The notes: generated by a model not told the origin, from the letters alone. 35,594 nucleotides of DNA from Bacteroidota bacterium (GCA_025963735.1 JAOQAF010000068.1:1-35594); one strand, 5' to 3'. Shown: positions 8,092-17,813, numbered from the stretch's first letter. Made by a program: numbers and translations.

Positions 8092-8613
8092 ATGGTAACA
8101 CGCCCTTTTAATTTTAAGAAATGGATCGATGAAAATCGACATTTGCTTAAACCGCCCGTAAATAACAAGGTTGTTTATAAGGATGCAGAATTTATTGTAA
8201 TGGTTGTTGGAGGCCCTAATTCGCGCAAAGACTATCACTTTAACGAAAGCGAAGAATTTTTCTATCAGCTGGAAGGTAACATCAAAGTTCAAATTCAGGA
8301 AGATGGAAAAGCTGTTGAAGTAGACATCAATGAAGGTGATATTTTTTTACTTCCCGGAAGAGTACCTCACAATCCAAAAAGGGGTCCTAATACCATAGGT
8401 TTGGTGATGGAAAGAAGAAGAAGGGATGGAGAAAAAGACGGTCTGCAATGGTATTGCGAAAAATGCAACTACAAATTACATGAAGCTTATTTTGATTTAA
8501 CCGATATTCAAACACAATTTCAAACAGAATTTAAACGTTTTTATGAAGATAAAAATTTACGGACCTGCAAATCATGCGGCTACGTAATGGAGCCACCTCC
8601 TGTGATCAGTTAA
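8092..8613 (+). CDS. nbaC: 3-hydroxyanthranilate 3,4-dioxygenase
   Basis: This cupin dioxygenase opens the ring of 3-hydroxyanthranilate; the product cyclises to quinolinate, leading to NAD or to degradation. The iron ligands are visible as His49 (DYHFNESEE), Glu55 and His93 (GRVPHNP). A second, rubredoxin-like site is present as C122-x2-C125 and C149-x2-C152, which marks the bacterial form. The length of 173 is normal. The ATG at 8092 begins MVTRPFNFKKWIDEN, the expected N-terminus. No other kynurenine-pathway gene is in the window. The DUF853 ATPase starts 10 bases downstream. Confidence 0.94.
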   Translation: MVTRPFNFKKWIDENRHLLKPPVNNKVVYKDAEFIVMVVGGPNSRKDYHFNESEEFFYQLEGNIKVQIQEDGKAVEVDINEGDIFLLPGRVPHNPKRGPNTIGLVMERRRRDGEKDGLQWYCEKCNYKLHEAYFDLTDIQTQFQTEFKRFYEDKNLRTCKSCGYVMEPPPVIS

Positions 8614-8623
8614 CAATATTGGT

Positions 8624-10168
8624 ATGGATAAAACAGCGGCTTTCAAAGAACAATTAATTTCGGGTTATAAAAGTAGTGGCAACTCAATAAATCTTGGCGC
8701 GGCATTATTGGATGGTGTTCCGCAAAAAGAAGTGCAGGTTAAAATTCCTTTAAAAACACTTAACCGTCATGGGTTAATAGCCGGGGCAACAGGCACAGGT
8801 AAAACAGTAACTCTGCAGGTGATCGCTGAAAATATGTGCGCGGCAGGAATACCCGTACTTTTAATGGATGTAAAAGGCGACTTAAGCGGACTGGCCAAAG
8901 AGGGTGCCAGTAATCCAAAAATAGAGGAACGTCATTCACAGATTGGAATACCATATTCACCAAAAGCCACTGAAACGGAATTTCTTTCGCTCTCGAAAGA
9001 ACCTGGCGTGAGATTAAGAGCTACGGTAAGTGAATTTGGTCCTGTCTTATTTTCAAAAATATTAGAACTCAATGATACGCAGGGGGGTGTTGCAGCTATG
9101 CTTTTCAAATACGCTGACGATAAAAAAATGCCATTGCTTGATCTAAAAGATTTTAAATCTCTGCTTCAATTTGCAACCGAACAAGGTAAGGAAGAAATAA
9201 AAAAGTTATATGGGAACCTTTCCACAGCAAGTACTTCAACCATTCTTAGAAAAATTATTGAACTCGAAACACAGGGGGCTGAATTATTTTTCGGCGAAAA
9301 AAGCTTTGAAGTTTCAGACCTGGTAAGAACTGATTCAAAAGGTTGCGGCATTGCCAGTATTATAAGATTAAGCGATATACAGGATAAACCAAAATTATTT
9401 TCAACTTTTATGCTGAGCCTGCTGGCTGAAATTTACGCTTCCTTTCCTGAAGCCGGCGATCTTGAAAAGCCAAAGCTTTGTATTTTTATTGACGAAGCAC
9501 ATTTAATATTTAAAGAAGCCTCTAGAGCCTTGCTTGATCAGATTGAGAGCATTATTAAACTCATCCGTTCCAAAGGTGTAGGCATTTATTTCGTTACTCA
9601 AAACCCAAATGACATCCCTGATTCAGTACTTTCTCAGTTAGGATTAAAAGTTCAGCATGCCTTACGGGCCTTTACGGAAAAAGACAGGAAGGCCATAAAA
9701 AAAACAGCTGAGAATTATCCGACGTCCGGATTCTACAAAACAGATGAACTATTAACCAGTTTAGGGATCGGAGAAGCGTTAGTTTCGGCCTTAAATGAAA
9801 AGGGTGTCCCTACGCCACTGGCAGCTGTACATTTAAGAGCACCAATGAGCCGGATAGGAACTTTAACCTCGGAAGAATTAAATAAAAATATATCGACCAG
9901 TAAACTTGTTGCTAAATACAGTGAAGTAATTGACCGTGATAGCGCCTATGAAATTTTAAATGAGAAAATTAAAGGGGCTTCAGAAATAAAAGAAGAAAAA
10001 GAACCTTCGGTAAAACAAAAGAAACAAAAGGAAGAAAAATCGGTGATTGAAAAAGTGAGTGAAAACACAATGGTAAGGCAGGTTGGCCGTACTGTGGTGA
10101 AAGAAGTGGCCCGAGGCCTCCTGGGTGTTCTTGGCTTGGGCGGCAAAAGTAAAAAAGGCTGGTTTTAA
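8624..10168 (+). CDS. DUF853/HerA-like ATPase (YjgR family)
   Basis: The 514-residue protein has a Walker A motif GATGTGKT (54-61) close to the N-terminus, a Walker B strand LCIFIDEAHLIF (about 285-296) and a downstream FVTQNPNDIPDSVLSQLGLK segment, all typical of the helicase HerA C-terminal-like DUF853 family. The C-terminal ~70 residues are Lys/Glu-rich and end in a Gly-rich GLLGVLGLGGKSKKGWF tail. Members are hexameric motor ATPases of poorly known function; E. coli YjgR is the named homologue. It follows nbaC by 10 bases. Confidence 0.88.
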   Translation: MDKTAAFKEQLISGYKSSGNSINLGAALLDGVPQKEVQVKIPLKTLNRHGLIAGATGTGKTVTLQVIAENMCAAGIPVLLMDVKGDLSGLAKEGASNPKIEERHSQIGIPYSPKATETEFLSLSKEPGVRLRATVSEFGPVLFSKILELNDTQGGVAAMLFKYADDKKMPLLDLKDFKSLLQFATEQGKEEIKKLYGNLSTASTSTILRKIIELETQGAELFFGEKSFEVSDLVRTDSKGCGIASIIRLSDIQDKPKLFSTFMLSLLAEIYASFPEAGDLEKPKLCIFIDEAHLIFKEASRALLDQIESIIKLIRSKGVGIYFVTQNPNDIPDSVLSQLGLKVQHALRAFTEKDRKAIKKTAENYPTSGFYKTDELLTSLGIGEALVSALNEKGVPTPLAAVHLRAPMSRIGTLTSEELNKNISTSKLVAKYSEVIDRDSAYEILNEKIKGASEIKEEKEPSVKQKKQKEEKSVIEKVSENTMVRQVGRTVVKEVARGLLGVLGLGGKSKKGWF

Positions 10169-10457
10169 TTTTAGGATAGCTGATATTTTTGGAGCTGCTC
10201 TTTAAAATCAATACTATACGTCTCCTCCATTATAAGCTGATAGCTTTTATACTGAAGCAGGAATATGGAGTGAAGGTAATTCAACCACTTTATTGTTAAA
10301 TAATGTATTATAGTGATTACGTGTTTAAAACCTATTTTACATCCAAGAGATAATTTTTTAACTTTGCCTTACTAAAAAAAATATGAGATAGCGAATTTGC
10401 TAAACAAGCAAAAATTTGAAAACGGCTATACTATATGACAATTAAAAAAATAAACAA
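10169..10457. other. Intergenic region before purQ, no gene seen
   Basis: This A/T-rich spacer of 289 bases has no open frame with coding character. It holds a promoter-like box (10359-10366) and a small hairpin in the presumed purQ leader (TTTGCT 10396-10401 with AGCAAA 10407-10412). A short AAGCT-GAT-AGCTT inverted repeat at about 10233-10245 has no T-run. No riboswitch consensus was recognised. Confidence 0.6.
10335..10366 (+). promoter_or_regulatory. Probable purQ promoter
   Basis: TTTT (10335-10338), 20 bases, then TAACTTTG (10359-10366) fit TTTG-N17-21-TAnnTTTG with one mismatch in the upstream box. This would leave a leader of roughly 85 bases. Confidence 0.42.
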
Positions 10458-11150
10458 ATGAAATTTGGCATTGTTGTTTTTCCCGGCTCTAATTGCGATG
10501 AAGACATGGTTTATGTTTTAAAAAACATAATGGGGCATGATACTGTGAAATTATGGCATAAGAATACGGACCTTGAGGGATGTACTCATATTATTTTGCC
10601 CGGTGGATTTTCATACGGTGATTATTTACGCAGTGGTGCCATCGCCCGATTTTCGCCCATTATGGAAAAAGTAACTGAACATGCTTCCAATGGTGGTTTT
10701 GTTTTTGGAGTGTGTAACGGGTTCCAGATCTTGTGCGAAAGTGGTTTGTTGCCAGGCGCTCTGTTACATAACAACAGCCGGAAATTCACCTGTAAAAATG
10801 TATTTATCAAAGCTGAAAATAATTCAACAAGCATTACTTCAAAAGTTCCTTTGAATAAAGCTTTAAAAATTCCAATTGCCCATGGTGAAGGCAAATATTT
10901 TGCTGACACCGATACTATAAAAAAATTAACTGATAATGGTCAGATCCTTTTTCGTTATTGCGATGAAAACGGAAAAGTAACTCCTGAATCAAATCCGAAC
11001 GGCGCCACTGAAAATATTGCCGGTGTTTGTAATGCCGCAAAAAACGTTTTCGGCATGATGCCACATCCTGAAAGGGCTTCGGATAAAGAATTAGGAAATG
11101 AAGACGGCAGGTTTTTGTTTGAGAGCATCTTAGAAAAAGTTCTTGCTTAG
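10458..11150 (+). CDS. purQ: Phosphoribosylformylglycinamidine synthase, glutaminase subunit PurQ
   Basis: PurQ hydrolyses glutamine and delivers ammonia to the FGAM synthase step of purine synthesis. The class I glutamine amidotransferase nucleophile is the Cys of GVCNGFQIL, the oxyanion [12 protein letters not shown] segment precedes it, and the catalytic His/Glu pair is MMPHPER near the C-terminus. At 230 residues it is the separate-subunit form, so PurL (and possibly PurS) must be elsewhere. Its stop is 17 bases from the convergent polysaccharide operon end. Confidence 0.96.
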   Translation: MKFGIVVFPGSNCDEDMVYVLKNIMGHDTVKLWHKNTDLEGCTHIILPGGFSYGDYLRSGAIARFSPIMEKVTEHASNGGFVFGVCNGFQILCESGLLPGALLHNNSRKFTCKNVFIKAENNSTSITSKVPLNKALKIPIAHGEGKYFADTDTIKKLTDNGQILFRYCDENGKVTPESNPNGATENIAGVCNAAKNVFGMMPHPERASDKELGNEDGRFLFESILEKVLA

Positions 11151-11167
11151 GCATTCATTTTCCAGAT

Positions 11168-12511
11168 TCAATTAATTTCCTTCCCTTTCCATAGTAAACT
11201 ATCTGCTATTACAATGGTCCCAACAACCGTACCTAAATTAAACAGTACGGTTATAAAAAACAAATGTCTTTCACTTTCAAGGGCATCAGCATTGTAAATA
11301 ATTATAATATTAAATGCAGCAAACATTAATATTAATGGCGCCGTTAATAATGATAAGGACTTATTCTTCTTAAAGTATAAGAATAAACACGCAACAGTAA
11401 CTGTCCCGGCCAGGCAGGGACCAAAAAGTGAAAAGAAATTGTAAGCATTCGCAAAAAAACCTTGAGGTTTACCAATATAATTATGTAAGTCCTGATGAAA
11501 TATTTTTGCTCTCTTACTACCTGTTTCATTGAGTAAGAAAGTATAGGCAGGATGAGTAAGAAGAAAGCGGGTATATACGTTTTTACCATCCTTTTCTATC
11601 CAATTGAATAAAGAAGCGTAAGTAGTATCTGAATACTGCGAAAATAAAAACTTTGTAGACTCAAACACTTCGATATCTATTTTAGAAAAATCACGATGTA
11701 CTTGTTGCGCCTTTGGCATACCGTGTGCCCTGAACCAATCTAAATGCTCCGGGCTTTTTGAAACTCTGCCTGTGATGGAGTTAAAAACGGGTAAACGATA
11801 TCTTACACCCTGAACGGATGTGAAATTCTGAAAAAAGAACAGTATCACAATAAACACAAACGCAATGGTGCCAGCTAATCGGTTTTCTTTTTTAATAAGT
11901 GAAAAAATAAAAAGGAGGCCATATACCACTAATAAAGAGTACGGCCAGGAATCTCTTGTGAACGAAAAGAAAAAAGCAATCAATAAATTTAGAATCAAAT
12001 ATTTCCAGGTCCCTTTTTTCAGATAAAAAATAAAGGACGCCATCCATGCAAACATTAATGAAAGTGATATGGATTCAGACAAATGAATGTTAACCCATCC
12101 TGCAATTGGCCACCAGGTGAAGTAAAAGAACAAAAACAGAATTGCACCCAACCTTACGTAGATGTTTGAGAGCAAACTTAAAACCGCAAGTACAAAAAAC
12201 AATCCGCAAAAACACAGTAGCCATTTTTGCATATCTACGATCGCATAATCATTTCCAATAAAAGGACGGTAAAATAAAGGAACCGTAAATGGCCTTGGAG
12301 AATAATGTTTAAAGGCGGGATACAAAAAAGACTGCGAAAATAAGGGATGAACACCTTGTACCTTATAATCATTGCAATCCGCACAATGTTCCCAAGTAGG
12401 CGAGGGCTTCGGAACCATGAAGTTTATGCATATAAAAGCCAAAAATACAAGAACAATAAATATACGTTCAGCATTTTTAAAATTATTTAAGTTTAATTTT
12501 AAGGATGACAT
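11168..12511 (-). CDS. Multi-span membrane protein of the polysaccharide locus
   Basis: I do not recognise a named family. The 447-residue protein has about ten hydrophobic spans, with larger soluble loops around residues 33-75 (which contains HCADCNDY) and 225-330. That shape fits GT-C-type glycosyltransferases or other lipid-linked sugar membrane proteins, but no catalytic motif is certain. It is the last gene of the 14-gene minus-strand run, 6 bases after the AlgJ/AlgX-like gene, and is convergent with purQ. Confidence 0.75.
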   Translation of the reverse strand: MSSLKLNLNNFKNAERIFIVLVFLAFICINFMVPKPSPTWEHCADCNDYKVQGVHPLFSQSFLYPAFKHYSPRPFTVPLFYRPFIGNDYAIVDMQKWLLCFCGLFFVLAVLSLLSNIYVRLGAILFLFFYFTWWPIAGWVNIHLSESISLSLMFAWMASFIFYLKKGTWKYLILNLLIAFFFSFTRDSWPYSLLVVYGLLFIFSLIKKENRLAGTIAFVFIVILFFFQNFTSVQGVRYRLPVFNSITGRVSKSPEHLDWFRAHGMPKAQQVHRDFSKIDIEVFESTKFLFSQYSDTTYASLFNWIEKDGKNVYTRFLLTHPAYTFLLNETGSKRAKIFHQDLHNYIGKPQGFFANAYNFFSLFGPCLAGTVTVACLFLYFKKNKSLSLLTAPLILMFAAFNIIIIYNADALESERHLFFITVLFNLGTVVGTIVIADSLLWKGKEIN

Positions 12512-12517
12512 ATTAAT

Positions 12518-13654
12518 TTAATTTCTTGAGGGAATATTATCAGAGATCTTTGAGGCTCCGTAAGGAAAATTATCAAGTGTTCCAACACTAAAAAACAAAA
12601 TCACGATATTGGTATTGCTTAATTCTTTTTTCATATCCAAATTTACAACATCCTGATCAGGCCTTCCATCGTGGGCAAATGCCTGCCTGAAATAATATAA
12701 AAAATAACTTTCCTTTGAAAAAACCCGCGAAGGGATCCAGGTATTATTTAAACCATAATAAAAGCTATCTCCTATCAACAGCACTTTTGGTTTATAACAA
12801 CTATCATTATTACGCACATATTCTATTGTAGGATAGGCTAACTTTCCACTGTTTAAATTCTGGAATAAATTAAACGCCTTGCTTATATCATCATCAGAGC
12901 CCCGTGCGGTATCACTTAATTCAACCGATTTTATTTTAATTAAATTTACATTCTTCGAAGTTTCAAAAGCAATACGTTTTAATAAAGTATCCAATGCAAT
13001 GTAAGCCCCATAGGTTGTCCAGTGAACAGCACCTTGTATAAAAAGCGGATATGAGGAGTTGGCTTTTAATTTTTGAAAATAATTCTGATAGTCCAGTAAT
13101 GGGATATTATTCTTTACTAATTTTTCTTTGTAAACAGAATAATATGTGCGCGCTTTAACTTTTGAAAGAAAAGTATCCGGCAAAAACTCGGGATAAAAAC
13201 TTTCCTTACATGGTGCAAAACACACCAATAATTTTATTTTTTGATCTTTCAACTTTTTATTCAACACCCTAAGGCTTTGTATAACTGAATCAGCATGGCT
13301 ATCGTTATAATGCTGTCCGGAATAACTGTTATAAAATTTATAACTATACAAATAATTTTTTTTACCGCGAAAAACATCATTTACGTGCATCTCTTGAAAC
13401 AAACTGTAGGACACCTGATTATTAAGTTTTACAAAATAGTTTCTTAATCCGAAATTTTCATTAAGATATTTCTCTTTGTGGATTTGATACGATTTATCCA
13501 GCCATGAGGCAAGTGTTAAGGTAGTATCATCGCTTTTAGAGAAAGATCCAAACAGTAATGGTTCGCGCACCACCTTAAACTGTTTTTGGATCAGAGGAGC
13601 CAGCATTACAAACAAAATTATTGCCAGTACTGTTATTTTATTTATTCTTTTCAT
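12518..13654 (-). CDS. AlgJ/AlgX-like SGNH hydrolase, partner of MBOAT-1
   Basis: The 378-residue protein has an N-terminal signal anchor (residues ~5-22), the family-typical KYLNENFGLRNYFVKLNN segment, an HWTTYGAY motif (His211) and GDSF with Ser297 as presumed nucleophile. This is the SGNH-fold periplasmic enzyme that transfers acyl groups delivered by an MBOAT protein to a polysaccharide, as in alginate acetylation. Its ATG overlaps the MBOAT-1 stop (TAATG), so the two are translationally coupled. The acceptor polymer is not known. Confidence 0.85.
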   Translation of the reverse strand: MKRINKITVLAIILFVMLAPLIQKQFKVVREPLLFGSFSKSDDTTLTLASWLDKSYQIHKEKYLNENFGLRNYFVKLNNQVSYSLFQEMHVNDVFRGKKNYLYSYKFYNSYSGQHYNDSHADSVIQSLRVLNKKLKDQKIKLLVCFAPCKESFYPEFLPDTFLSKVKARTYYSVYKEKLVKNNIPLLDYQNYFQKLKANSSYPLFIQGAVHWTTYGAYIALDTLLKRIAFETSKNVNLIKIKSVELSDTARGSDDDISKAFNLFQNLNSGKLAYPTIEYVRNNDSCYKPKVLLIGDSFYYGLNNTWIPSRVFSKESYFLYYFRQAFAHDGRPDQDVVNLDMKKELSNTNIVILFFSVGTLDNFPYGASKISDNIPSRN

Positions 13655-15084
13655 TAAAATCTGAAATAAATAAAAGGGTTAAAGTCATTTGAAGTAACTG
13701 AACTCACCGAGAGCACAAATAAAACCAGAACACAGGTCGCTACTAAATAATGTGCAACACTTGTTTTATTTTCGCGGTTATAAAAGTAATTCTGAATCTG
13801 CTGTCCATAAGGAAGAATTACAAAGAATGAAAACAAAACAGAAAGAGCGAAAAAGAATCTTATTTTGAAATCAAGTGCAGATAATATTCCGCCACCGCAT
13901 GAAAAAGAAAACATTTTTTTCACGAATATAAAAGCGAAGGAAAGTGAGTCGGACCTAAAAAACACCCAACCAACAACAACAATTAAAAACGTTAACAGTA
14001 CAGCAAAATTACCTAGTTTTTTTAAATATGCTCCTAAAAACACACGTTCAATCACCAGCCAAAAACCATAATAAACGCCCCAGAAAACGAAAGTCCAGGC
14101 CGCGCCATGCCAAAACCCACTTAGAATAAAAACCAACCACAAATTAAAATATAACCGGTGAACCGAATTTACTTTATTACCTCCTAATGGAATATATAAA
14201 TAATTTTTCATCCAGTTACCTAAAGTAATATGCCACCTTCGCCAAAACTCTGTTACACTTTTAGAAGTATATGGATTATTAAAATTTTCGGGGAAACGAA
14301 AACCAAACATTTTACCAAGTCCGATAGCCATATCAGAATATCCTGAAAAATCAAAATAAATCTGAAAGGTATAAGCAAGTGCGCCGATCCAACAATCTGC
14401 AACACTTAATTCACTAATGGAAGAACTAAAAACTTTGTCTGCCATCAGTGCCATGGTATTGGCAATAAATACTTTTTTTGCCAAACCCAAGCCAAACCGA
14501 TAAAAGCCGCTCAATATCAAATCCGGATTGTAAGATGAGAATCTTCCGGTTATCTGATCTGAGATCTCACTGAAACGGATAATAGGTCCCGCGATTAATT
14601 TTGGAAACAATAAAATGTAGAGCTGGTATTGTAAAAAATTGGAGAGGGGTTTATGTTCCTTTCGGTAAACATCAACAACATAGGTTACACTTTCAAAAGT
14701 ATAAAATGAAATACCAATTGGTAAAATAACGTTTAACCAAGCTAATTGTCCGGCACCGGTTGCACTCAACACCTGATTGATGTTTGCCACAAAAAAATTG
14801 CAATACTTAAAATAAAAAAGTAAACCCAAATTAAGGCTCAAAGATACTATCAATAATAATTTTCGTGTTGACACAGTTTGGGCTGCAGCCATTAATTTAA
14901 CTAAATAAAAATCGAGGGTAGTTGTTATAAGAATTACAAAAATAAAACGCGGCGCACCCCAACTGTAAAAGAATACACTTGCCATGAGAAGAAAGACATT
15001 CTTGAATGCATTGGGCAAAATAAAATATACCACCAAAACAAGAGGTAAAAAATACACCAGAAAAATACTGCTGCTAAAAATCAT
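13654..15084 (-). CDS. MBOAT O-acyltransferase (AlgI-like), copy 1
   Basis: This is a membrane-bound O-acyltransferase of 476 residues with about eleven spans. The family signatures are PKLIAGPIIR (161-170), FDFSGYSDMAIG (244-255), WRRWHITLGNW (281-291, His285) and the catalytic WHGAAWTF (His326). It moves acyl groups across the inner membrane for transfer by the SGNH partner encoded immediately downstream. It starts 2 bases after the GNAT gene stop. It differs clearly in sequence from copy 2 (20931-22337), so this is not a recent tandem duplication. Confidence 0.93.
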   Translation of the reverse strand: MIFSSSIFLVYFLPLVLVVYFILPNAFKNVFLLMASVFFYSWGAPRFIFVILITTTLDFYLVKLMAAAQTVSTRKLLLIVSLSLNLGLLFYFKYCNFFVANINQVLSATGAGQLAWLNVILPIGISFYTFESVTYVVDVYRKEHKPLSNFLQYQLYILLFPKLIAGPIIRFSEISDQITGRFSSYNPDLILSGFYRFGLGLAKKVFIANTMALMADKVFSSSISELSVADCWIGALAYTFQIYFDFSGYSDMAIGLGKMFGFRFPENFNNPYTSKSVTEFWRRWHITLGNWMKNYLYIPLGGNKVNSVHRLYFNLWLVFILSGFWHGAAWTFVFWGVYYGFWLVIERVFLGAYLKKLGNFAVLLTFLIVVVGWVFFRSDSLSFAFIFVKKMFSFSCGGGILSALDFKIRFFFALSVLFSFFVILPYGQQIQNYFYNRENKTSVAHYLVATCVLVLFVLSVSSVTSNDFNPFIYFRF

Positions 15085-15086
15085 TG

Positions 15087-15905
15087 CTAATAAGCATCAA
15101 AATCTATTAGTTCAAAATAGCAATTAGATGAACTAACTTCCATGGTGTTGCCTGACAAATTTTTAAAAATAAGATTTAAAGGAGAAGGCTTTAATCTGTC
15201 GGGCAAATTAATAGCGAATGAAGGCAAATTCATATTTAAACCAATTGAAATTTTAAAAGGATTAAAGCCGGCTTTAGGTAAGGTATTATTCTCTGGCGAA
15301 GCCCCGGCGGTCATTAAACTTTTAAAAAACGGAAGGTGAGTAGAAGAATAGATTGATTGTTGAGAATAAAAATAAGTGCCCTTAGGATTTTTTAAACGCC
15401 ATTTCATAAACGGATGGTCGTGACAGGCATGAAAAATATTTTCAGAAATCTTTTTTTCATTAACTGAACCCATATATACTTTAACTTCCAGTTTATTTAT
15501 GAGTTTAAAACCAAGCTTATTTATAAATCCGTGAGTGCTGTTTTGATTTGCAACTCCAATCACAAATTCAAACCCTTGTCGCGAAGCTTCCTCATAAGTT
15601 GCCTTAGCCAGTTTAAGAAACAATCCTTTGCCCTGATGCGCCTTACCGGTTGCGGTATTTAAAGACAACACACCTTTAATGATCCTGTTTCCCCATTTGT
15701 AAAGTACAGGAATTGTAACATAATGGGCAGCGAGTTCATCTCCGAGGAACGCATCAAACCCAATAACATCGCCGGCGGGATTTTCAAAGTACTGCCATTT
15801 TAAAAATTCTAAAGAGTATTTTGAAGTTTCGGTAAAAACGTTAGACAATAGATCGGAGTACAATCCAAGATTTTCCCTTTTCGTTGCAACAATATTATAC
15901 TCCAT
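15087..15905 (-). CDS. GNAT-family acyltransferase
   Basis: The 272-residue protein has the GNAT acyl-CoA-binding core in residues ~60-130: VLSLNTATGKAHQGKGLFLKL (a motif A region with the GKAHQGKG loop), then FEFVIGVANQNSTHGFINKLGFK. The C-terminal ~140 residues are unassigned. Such enzymes in polysaccharide loci acylate an amino sugar or a sugar nucleotide, which fits the adjacent deacetylase (inference). Its start overlaps the deacetylase end by 11 bases. Confidence 0.8.
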   Translation of the reverse strand: MEYNIVATKRENLGLYSDLLSNVFTETSKYSLEFLKWQYFENPAGDVIGFDAFLGDELAAHYVTIPVLYKWGNRIIKGVLSLNTATGKAHQGKGLFLKLAKATYEEASRQGFEFVIGVANQNSTHGFINKLGFKLINKLEVKVYMGSVNEKKISENIFHACHDHPFMKWRLKNPKGTYFYSQQSIYSSTHLPFFKSLMTAGASPENNTLPKAGFNPFKISIGLNMNLPSFAINLPDRLKPSPLNLIFKNLSGNTMEVSSSNCYFELIDFDAY

Positions 15906-16737
15906 TTTTTAAATGATTTTTAATATAATCGTCGTATCTCATAATTTTAACATCAAGTGCAACAACTTTATCGAGCCTTGAAAGCATATGTTTCCGGTTA
16001 TAATACATCAGAAAGTTATAGAGTGTGCTATTGTTAATGCCGGCGTGCATAAATTTTTCCTGCTCTGAATCTAAATCGTAAGGATGAAAATAGCTAAGCA
16101 CGGGTTCATTATTTTTAAAATATTTTTTGAAAGACTTTCGTATAAACCAAAAAGGAAATGATCTGAAATAAACACCACCCGCAAACGGAATATTTAACGG
16201 TCCGAACCGGTTTAATGTTACCGGCAATTCTATTAATTTTTTATTTATCTGCTTTGGTGCGGCACCAAATTCTTTCCAGCCATATAGGGGATTGTCGGCC
16301 GGCAAAACAGAACTGGAGTATGTAATACCACAACCCGCTAATATTTCATGGGCCCATGAAGTATCTTTGGTAAGCGAAAAAACCGGAGCCCTGAAACCTT
16401 TCACTGACTCAACCCCGCTCTTAAGTAAAGCATTAATGTTTTTTTCCAGGTCAAACTTAAAAGATTCAGGTGTTTGAAGGTTTAAAGGCGTATGACTATA
16501 AGAGTGGCAGGCGATTTCATGCCCTGCCCTGACAATTTGTTTTATTAAATCGGGATATTTTTCGGCCACTTTACCTACAGTAAAAAATGTGCAAGTGCTA
16601 TTATTTTTTTCCAGCCAGTCGAGATACTTTAATGTATTATTCACTACCCTGTCTTTATAAAGGCTTCCGTTCACAACTCCTTCGCGAACATCTTCCAGAT
16701 CTATACTGAATAAAAATATATTGTTAGTATCAGGCAT
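15895..16737 (-). CDS. Polysaccharide deacetylase (NodB homology, DUF3473-like tail)
   Basis: This metal-dependent carbohydrate esterase family 4-type deacetylase has 280 residues. The motifs are FSIDLED (Asp13, Asp16), HSYSH (His78 and His82, metal ligands), FRAPVFS (motif 3) and a later YFHPYDLD. This arrangement resembles the deacetylases of exosortase-type exopolysaccharide loci. No signal peptide is visible, so it probably acts in the cytoplasm on a lipid-linked intermediate, or is exported otherwise. It overlaps DUF2304 upstream (8 bases) and GNAT downstream (11 bases). Confidence 0.9.
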   Translation of the reverse strand: MPDTNNIFLFSIDLEDVREGVVNGSLYKDRVVNNTLKYLDWLEKNNSTCTFFTVGKVAEKYPDLIKQIVRAGHEIACHSYSHTPLNLQTPESFKFDLEKNINALLKSGVESVKGFRAPVFSLTKDTSWAHEILAGCGITYSSSVLPADNPLYGWKEFGAAPKQINKKLIELPVTLNRFGPLNIPFAGGVYFRSFPFWFIRKSFKKYFKNNEPVLSYFHPYDLDSEQEKFMHAGINNSTLYNFLMYYNRKHMLSRLDKVVALDVKIMRYDDYIKNHLKNGV

Positions 16738-17089
16738 CTTTCTTCTGTAATTCAGCTTTTAGCAAGGCATGCTCCTGTGCAAGATCTTTCATTTGTTTTT
16801 GCAGCTTTGAATTTATAACCGACAAATGAACAAGAAAAATAATAATAGCGAAAATAGCACCCAAAAAAACCAGTGCCGGTGCATAATACACGCCTAATAG
16901 TTTCGCTACTATATCTAATCCGTTTCTCCAGAAAGCAAATACCATTAAAAATAAAGTACATACAATCCATACAATGGAATATTCCTCTCTTAATTTGCCT
17001 TTAACAATCAATCGAAAAATAAATAACATAAAAAGCAATGATCCTACAATGCTTAAGAGTTGTATTTTATAAGGCACTACGTTTTCCAT
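16730..17089 (-). CDS. DUF2304 small membrane protein
   Basis: The 119-residue protein has three hydrophobic spans and a C-terminal coiled-coil segment (about 88-119, QKQMKDLAQEHALLKAELQK). The YSIVWIVCTLFLMVFAF region is typical of DUF2304, which is regularly encoded next to dolichol-phosphate-mannose-synthase-like GT2 enzymes, as here. It probably anchors or assists the glycosyltransferase. It overlaps the GT2 gene by 23 bases. Confidence 0.85.
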   Translation of the reverse strand: MENVVPYKIQLLSIVGSLLFMLFIFRLIVKGKLREEYSIVWIVCTLFLMVFAFWRNGLDIVAKLLGVYYAPALVFLGAIFAIIIFLVHLSVINSKLQKQMKDLAQEHALLKAELQKKDA

Positions 17090-17813
17090 TTCCTTTTAAT
17101 CTTATATAAATAAATAATATTCCCAACGTTACTTTAATCATATAATATATGCTGGAAAAGGATCCAATAGATGATTGACCACTTTCCCGATCCTTCATAA
17201 CTACAGGGATCTCTTTTATTTTTAAAGCGTTCAATGTATAAATAACAATTGCTTCGGGTTCGGGATAAGTATCCGGATAATAATCGCACACCAACCTTAT
17301 AGTTTTTTTATCAAGTGCCCTGAAGCCGGATGTACTATCGGTTACAGTAACGCCAAGCATAAATTTTATAAGGTATTTAAAATAATTGATGCCAAACCTT
17401 CTTAAAGCTGAAGATTGAAAACCCTGCTTGTCAAGAAATCTAGAGCCTATAACTACATTTGATTCATTATTTAAAATGGGTTCAATTAATCTGGCGATAT
17501 AATCGGCAGGATGTTGTCCATCACCGTCAAACTGAACTGCAATGTCAAAATTATTTTTTAGCGCGTATTTGTAACCTGCCTGTACGGCCCCGCCTATCCC
17601 TAAATTAATGGGAAGGTTAATATAAACGCTGGTTAACTTTTTTATTTCCAAGAGCGTATTATCCTTAGATGAATCATTAACAGGAAGTGCTCTTATATTA
17701 ACCCCGGGAATAGAAACAGACCTCAGCGAAGCAAGCACTTTTGCAATATTCCCTTCCTCATTGTAGCAAGGAATGATTATCAGCACATTTTTACTGGTTC
17801 CTGTCTGCTCCAT
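17067..17813 (-). CDS. Family 2 glycosyltransferase (DPM1/GtrB-like)
   Basis: The 248-residue protein has the GT-A fold signature PCYNEE (15-20), VNDSSKD (45-51) and the metal-binding QFDGDGQHP (DxD-like, Asp96/Asp98). The family makes polyprenyl-phosphate sugars from nucleotide sugars on the cytoplasmic side of the membrane. There is at most one C-terminal hydrophobic segment, so membrane association may come from the DUF2304 partner. It overlaps both neighbours by 23 bases, implying tight translational coupling. The GT-C-like protein upstream is a plausible user of the lipid-linked sugar. Confidence 0.92.
   Translation of the reverse strand: MEQTGTSKNVLIIIPCYNEEGNIAKVLASLRSVSIPGVNIRALPVNDSSKDNTLLEIKKLTSVYINLPINLGIGGAVQAGYKYALKNNFDIAVQFDGDGQHPADYIARLIEPILNNESNVVIGSRFLDKQGFQSSALRRFGINYFKYLIKFMLGVTVTDSTSGFRALDKKTIRLVCDYYPDTYPEPEAIVIYTLNALKIKEIPVVMKDRESGQSSIGSFSSIYYMIKVTLGILFIYIRLKGNGKRSAL

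Noticed and set aside
10233-10245. AAGCT-GAT-AGCTT hairpin as a terminator for the DUF853 gene
   Set aside because: The stem is 5 bp and lacks a clear T-run.
10385-10457. Possible riboswitch in the purQ leader
   Set aside because: Only one 6-bp hairpin is seen; no conserved purine, PRPP or ZTP riboswitch core was found.
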